Source of the DNA: Terfezia claveryi | Taxonomy: Eukaryota > Ascomycota > Pezizomycetes > Pezizales > Pezizaceae | Length of the DNA: 64,000 nt | NCBI GenBank assembly: GCA_015179025.1 | Contig: WHUX01000067.1 | Location: forward strand, 62,001 to 126,000 | Direction of reading: 5' to 3' | Part shown: positions 59,968 to 64,000 of the stretch, one piece after another | How the letters are laid out: each line of letters opens with the position of its first letter | Numbering within the stretch: position 1 is the stretch's first letter | The notes under the pieces: generated by a model | Databases searched by the model: none | What the model was told of the DNA's origin: nothing | The model's input: only the letters and a program-made list of their open reading frames with translations | Translations under genes and position numbers: made by a program

Positions 59968-60651
59968 AGAGCTGGTTTGTTCGTGTACAGTGATAGAGTA
60001 CTTGTCAACTAGGTGGGAGAAGTGTTATTCTCGTTGAACTTAAAACAAAGAGGTGAGTGACTCTATTGAGCTCGAGATTGAGAAGTAATCTGATACTCGT
60101 CTCCTGTTGAGTCCTCTTGGTGATAGATACGAGCCAGGGCCATGTTGGGCAACTACTTAAGTAAGATGTACTACACTTACTTCCCTTATGAGACCTTAGT
60201 ACTCTAATTGCTCCATGAGCCGGACAACGAGAGGTCAAGTAAAATCCTTATTATATAAATACAGTAGACTACAAAACGAGGACACTCAACAATATGTACT
60301 TAGGAGTAGGTAGGGAGCCTCGCACGCGTACGGCGTATGGTGTTTGCCCCATATATTTTGACATTTAGCTTGGAATGGATATGTACCCACCACAATAGGC
60401 AGTAAGTTCAACTACTAGTAGACAGTGTTACAGCCTCGGTCTGGCTAATGGAGTGCCCGTCAAAGGCTCCAGGCCCCTCCAGCGTGCGAGATCTATGCGA
60501 AGTTAAGTGATTTACCCCCCAAAAAGAAAGAAGAGAACTAGACTACCAGAGACTCAAATCTAGATTTGCATCTTCAACCTACTAAGCCAGATACTAGACA
60601 ACCTTTGAGCGGGATTCCTCACGCGGAGTCTCGTCCCTACCCATATCTACT
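59968..60651. other. Intergenic with a second tRNA-like / T-G tract repeat
   Basis: On the minus strand near 60540-60595, TGGCTTAGTAGG matches the tRNA A box and GATTTGAGTCT is a B box with three transitions. It is followed by CTTTTTGGGGGGTAAATCAC, a tract shared with about 36979-36997 on the plus strand. Possibly a decayed SINE. Confidence 0.4.
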
Positions 60652-61488
60652 TCAGTCTTCAGACTTCGGTACAACGACAGCATCTTTCCAGTAGCCCCTT
60701 GCGTCAACTATGACACAAAACGTCAACCCTTGTTTGACCCAAGAACAACTTTACACGGGAAGCTGTCGAGACTTACATGTTTGATTTGACACCGAAGAAG
60801 CCCTCAAGCCAGACCAGTCACTCAAGTGGTTCTCCATATAATTCTGGAAACACCATTCTCTATCTACCAGCCGATGTTCACCTGCAATGTATATGTATGT
60901 CATAGCATCCATCTCCTTCCAAATCTCATTCTCATATGTAGGCTTCCCATCAGGTCCTGGAGGCCCGAGAGTACGTTCCATCAAGACGTCAACTTTGATA
61001 GGAACAAGCTCATACTCTCGACCTTCAAAACGGTGGAGTTCCCGCAGATTCGCTTTTGTGAGACCACTCACGAATGATCCCGCAACCTGTGAGCCCGGAT
61101 GAGCCGTGAGACCAGGATATTCGCAATAGAGAACGAGGCGGCGACGGTGGTCTTTAAGAATCGCAGGCCGCACGGTGAGATGGTTGATCATGTGCTCTGG
61201 GGGCTCTGGTGAGTGATATACGACATTGTATAGGACCGGCAGGGCCATGAGAGTGCCTATAGGGGAGTATCAGCTGAATAACTATGGAAAAACTAACAAG
61301 CCCTGTAGTAATATACCATAAAAGAAACATGGTGGAGCGGGTTTGTGTCCTTCGCCTACTAGGCTGTCCAGGGCGTTAAGTCTCGCCAACTCCTTCCTCA
61401 CCATTTCTAGGTATTTGGCACGCCAATGAAAGTCCGACTGGTCGTCTCCAACAGTACCGATAGTTGAGCTATTGCTGTCGTTCTCCAT
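60652..61488 (-). CDS. AIG2/gamma-glutamylcyclotransferase-like protein
   Basis: Exons 61488-61317, 61256-60777 and 60707-60652 give 235 aa. The GGCT fold signature FFYGTLMALPVLY is created by splicing exon 1 to exon 2. RPAILKDHRRRLVLYCEYPG, VAGSFVSGLTKANL and LHRFEGREYELVPI follow; the E in FEGREY is the usual catalytic position in this fold. The AIG2 end DAMTYIYIAG...LVDREW...NHLSDW closes the domain. The last intron (60776-60708, GTAAGT...CATAG) adds 19 residues, DARGYWKDAVVVPKSED; without it the protein would end CKSRQLPV. Substrate is not predictable; members act on gamma-glutamyl amines or glutathione, or are uncharacterised. Confidence 0.88.
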
Positions 61489-61706
61489 GCTCGAAAAGCC
61501 TTAGAGCGAGTGAAGGCGAGGCGGAATGGTAGGGAACGCGAGCAGCTTGATGGGTAGGAGGTTGAAGCCAGTGGCCGGAGATGGAGCTAATTATATAACG
61601 GGAGCAATCCCGGCTAAGCTACCCCGCAGGCGCCACTAAAATCCCACTGCAAACGCACGATCTTGAACAGGCCTCAGCGTTTGTGACATTCAAGAAAATA
61701 GCTGTC

Positions 61707-61907
61707 ATGGAGGACCAGCTCCTAGAGGTCCTGGGTAGGCTGGCGTGCGTTCTGGAGCTCGATGGAAGCAAGAAAACACCAACCACACTAAAGAATCAAA
61801 GAGCTATTGATGAGGTTGCAAATGAGTGAAACACAGAAGCTGGTAGTCGTAATAAAGATGCGGGGCTTATCCTTATCTTCCGGAAAAAAAGTTCCGAAAC
61901 TATGTAA
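61707..61907 (+). pseudogene. Broken short ORF, divergent from the GGCT-like gene
   Basis: The frame from ATG 61707 reads MEDQLLEVLGRLACVLELDG then ...AIDEVANE to TGA 61827-61829, and the same frame continues NTEAGSRNKDAGLILIFRKK and SSETM to TAA 61905. It looks like protein sequence cut by a TGG-to-TGA change. A GTAAGA donor at 61904 could begin an intron. Not recognised. Confidence 0.35.
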
Positions 61908-62942
61908 GATTCAACGACTACCGTTTTGCATATGCAATGTTTTTACCAGGATAGGCGTTCAGGGTAACGTAATAATATTGTCCTTAGTTAGTTATAACCA
62001 AGTACTCCAAAGAATGAGAATAGTTTGGTCTCCTACCTAGAGCCTGTGCAAACTTGAGGACAATAAATTGCCACATAACTATAGATCTGGAATATGAAGT
62101 TGACTTCAGGTATACCCCCCCGCTGCTGAGGTTTCACTGTGAAAATGACATTGCCAGAACTTTAAAAATGTACAACTAGAAGTGGAGAGTGCTCTCTGGC
62201 CCTGCGGAACAGGGGGCCTACGAGTAATCAGTGAAAAAAACTAATTTGTGAGTAAGTTAGCTAATAGTATTCTGATGCTTATGACTATGATCTAGAAAAT
62301 GTGCCTCGGATGAATTCCGTACATGTGCAGTTCATGGCCGCTGTCCTGGTGCTCACTATTGCGATTGCGATTGTTGCAATTGTACCTGGGTTCCGATCTC
62401 GTATGTCTCATCGTAATGATCAGTGTTGACACTGGCAAAGTCTTCGCTGACGTGAGAGCCCGGTGTCCCTGCATGCTACCTAACGTGCTCAAGAATGTGA
62501 CCCTTGAGTTTCAAAAGCTTCAGGGTTGCGTTTGCCTGCTAGAATAAATGTTGTCCTGCAAGTTATAGGTGCATCTATAAGTATATATATTGACAGAGTA
62601 GGTGACGTACCTGTTGAAGGATAGTTTACTGTTTTTTTCTCTTTAAATAGCCTGGCCAATTGAGTCGCAAATAGGATATCGAGACGAAATTAGAATTGTG
62701 GGACTTGAGCAAGAGGTTATTACACGTACTGGCTCGGACTACCCTATGCGGAAGTCTGGTTCAGGTTAATCATATCACGAGCAAGATCAGCATTATTTGA
62801 AACCTTTAACTCTTGACTCAATGTCTCACTAATGAACGTGGTAATCTGGCTATATTCCTACCGCGATTATTCTCCCTTCACCATGGTCATATGACATCGA
62901 CAGTCTTCTCTGGCTTTCACGGATGTAGTACAAGACGACCAT

Positions 62943-62982
62943 CGTGACCAGTAGCCAGGTTGGCACAAGCCCCGTGACCAGT
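62943..62982 (+). repeat. Microinsertion with 10-bp duplication
   Basis: CGTGACCAGT at 62943-62952 and 62973-62982 flanks 20 nt, AGCCAGGTTGGCACAAGCCC, i.e. a TAG[C/T]C[A/T]GGTTGGCACAAGCC insert. Confidence 0.85.
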
Positions 62983-63368
62983 CTGGTTTACGGTGACCTG
63001 AGTCCTAAAGCGGGGGTATAAAACCCATATCTAACATAGGGGGCCCAAAAAATGCACGACTATGTTGAGGAGGTCTACATGCGATGAAACGAGTTTCCCT
63101 TTGCAAATCTATATAAAGGTGTCGATAATAGTACCAAAGATAATCTACAGTGTTGCAATTGGGAACGAGAGAAATTTTTCGGAACGATAAGTAACTGTGC
63201 ATGGCATGGCATGACATGATGAAACGGGTTTCTAGAGTTCTGTTTACTAGCTGTCGATCCCTTCAAGCTAAAGTTTTGTGGCTTGGGAAAGATAAAAATA
63301 TATCTCACACACAGATAGGTACCCAACCGGCCTGCATGGCTACACGGAATGGTTGCTTTCGCACCCGG

Positions 63369-63406
63369 GGAAGGAGAAGGAGAAGTGCCAACCAGACTGG
63401 AAGGAG
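63369..63406. repeat. Microinsertion with 8-bp duplication
   Basis: GGAAGGAG at 63369-63376 and 63399-63406 flanks 22 nt ending AAGTGCCAACCAGACT. The local AAGGAG repeats make the exact left edge ambiguous. Confidence 0.7.
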
Positions 63407-64000
63407 CATGGATAGGTAATTTGACGCACTCTTTTAGATGTGACACCTTTGCGAGGGGGGGAGTAACTAGACGAATTCTAAGCAATTCAAACTGCAGTAC
63501 TGTGGCAATTTTGACGGGACCAATCTACTAGAGTCTTCAACGTTACTAATCTTGTCTAGAATCCACGGCCAGTTAGTTACTGAACGGTTTTAACATGAAA
63601 CTGGTCTGTATGCTCGATGCAGGGAAGGGTTAGGGTCTAAGAACAATTGGCAAATATCCATACCAAGCATGGCCAATGGCAAGGCGACTGATGGTAATTA
63701 TTGTAGGCGGAAGACAGATCGAGCATATTCCGAAGAAATCTCAGGCTGGCATCGAAAATCCAAGAACAGTCGTGTAACAACTGACGATTTATGATACAGA
63801 ACGTCATGGATTGCGGAACTGGAATAAGAGATGAGCTCAATGAAAAGCACAATCTAGAAGCACTGCACTGCATGCAGCGCAAATTTCAACACCTCTTTTT
63901 ACAGTATACCTATGCGGGTGCTGTGGGGCGCATATGCACCTACCAACGGAGTACAGTACAGTACATATCAACTGGATCATGGGTGTGGCACAATTGAAGT

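Larger units (their letters stand above)
61489..64000. other. Right-end gene-poor region
   Basis: Apart from a broken ORF and two microinsertions, no gene is supported. Short ORFs here lack introns, motifs or known ends. Confidence 0.5.

Noticed and set aside
1..64000. CRISPR arrays, operons, ribosome-binding sites, riboswitches
   Set aside because: The genome is fungal nuclear DNA; no regularly spaced repeats or bacterial signals are present.

Overview
This window is nuclear DNA from a filamentous ascomycete fungus, most likely Pezizomycotina. The evidence is: many short introns (mostly about 38-70 nt, GT..AG, with CTAAC/CTGAC-like branch points), orthologues of fungal housekeeping genes (CTK1, NPY1, HAT2, XRN1, SPC3, NUP120), and a decayed Ty3/Gypsy retrotransposon with C-to-T style damage. 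The species cannot be named from sequence alone. Gene models were built by hand; for almost all of them the exon lengths sum to whole codons and the junctions restore family motifs.

Layout. 0-24 kb is a dense gene block: the 3' end of an unrecognised protein, the CTD kinase catalytic subunit CTK1 (+), the NADH pyrophosphatase NPY1 (-), the WD40 histone chaperone HAT2/RBBP4 type (-) divergent from the 5'-3' exonuclease XRN1 (+), the signal peptidase subunit SPC3 (-), the nucleoporin NUP120 (-), and a small unnamed protein (-). 24.2-29.2 kb has no gene I can support. 29.2-34 kb holds a CID/SR-type RNA-processing protein (-) and an ACT-domain protein resembling the animal arginine sensor CASTOR1 (-). 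34-52.8 kb is accessory DNA: about 3.5 kb without genes, two foldback (long inverted repeat) elements of about 1.8 kb each, and a 7.27 kb Gypsy element with 201-bp LTRs (- strand). 52.8-61.5 kb is a second gene block: a three-RRM protein (+), an unrecognised gene interrupted by an in-frame TAG (-), and an AIG2/GGCT-type gene (-). The last 2.5 kb holds a broken ORF and repeats.

How the genes relate. They do not form a functional cluster. Several concern RNA and transcription (CTK1, CID protein, XRN1, RRM protein), chromatin (HAT2) and the nuclear pore (NUP120). HAT2 and XRN1 share a 935-bp divergent intergenic region. XRN1/SPC3 and the RRM gene/TAG-interrupted gene are convergent pairs.

Most interesting signal. 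The intergenic and accessory DNA carries at least 16 ultrashort insertions (11-31 nt). They start with TAGTCTGGTTGGCAC or a TAGTCTCG variant (or end with the reverse complement), and each is flanked by perfect direct repeats of 7-12 bp that look like target-site duplications. They resemble either the smallest possible MITEs or terminal fragments left by excision of a cut-and-paste transposon. None lies in an exon, and I do not recognise a described family of this form.
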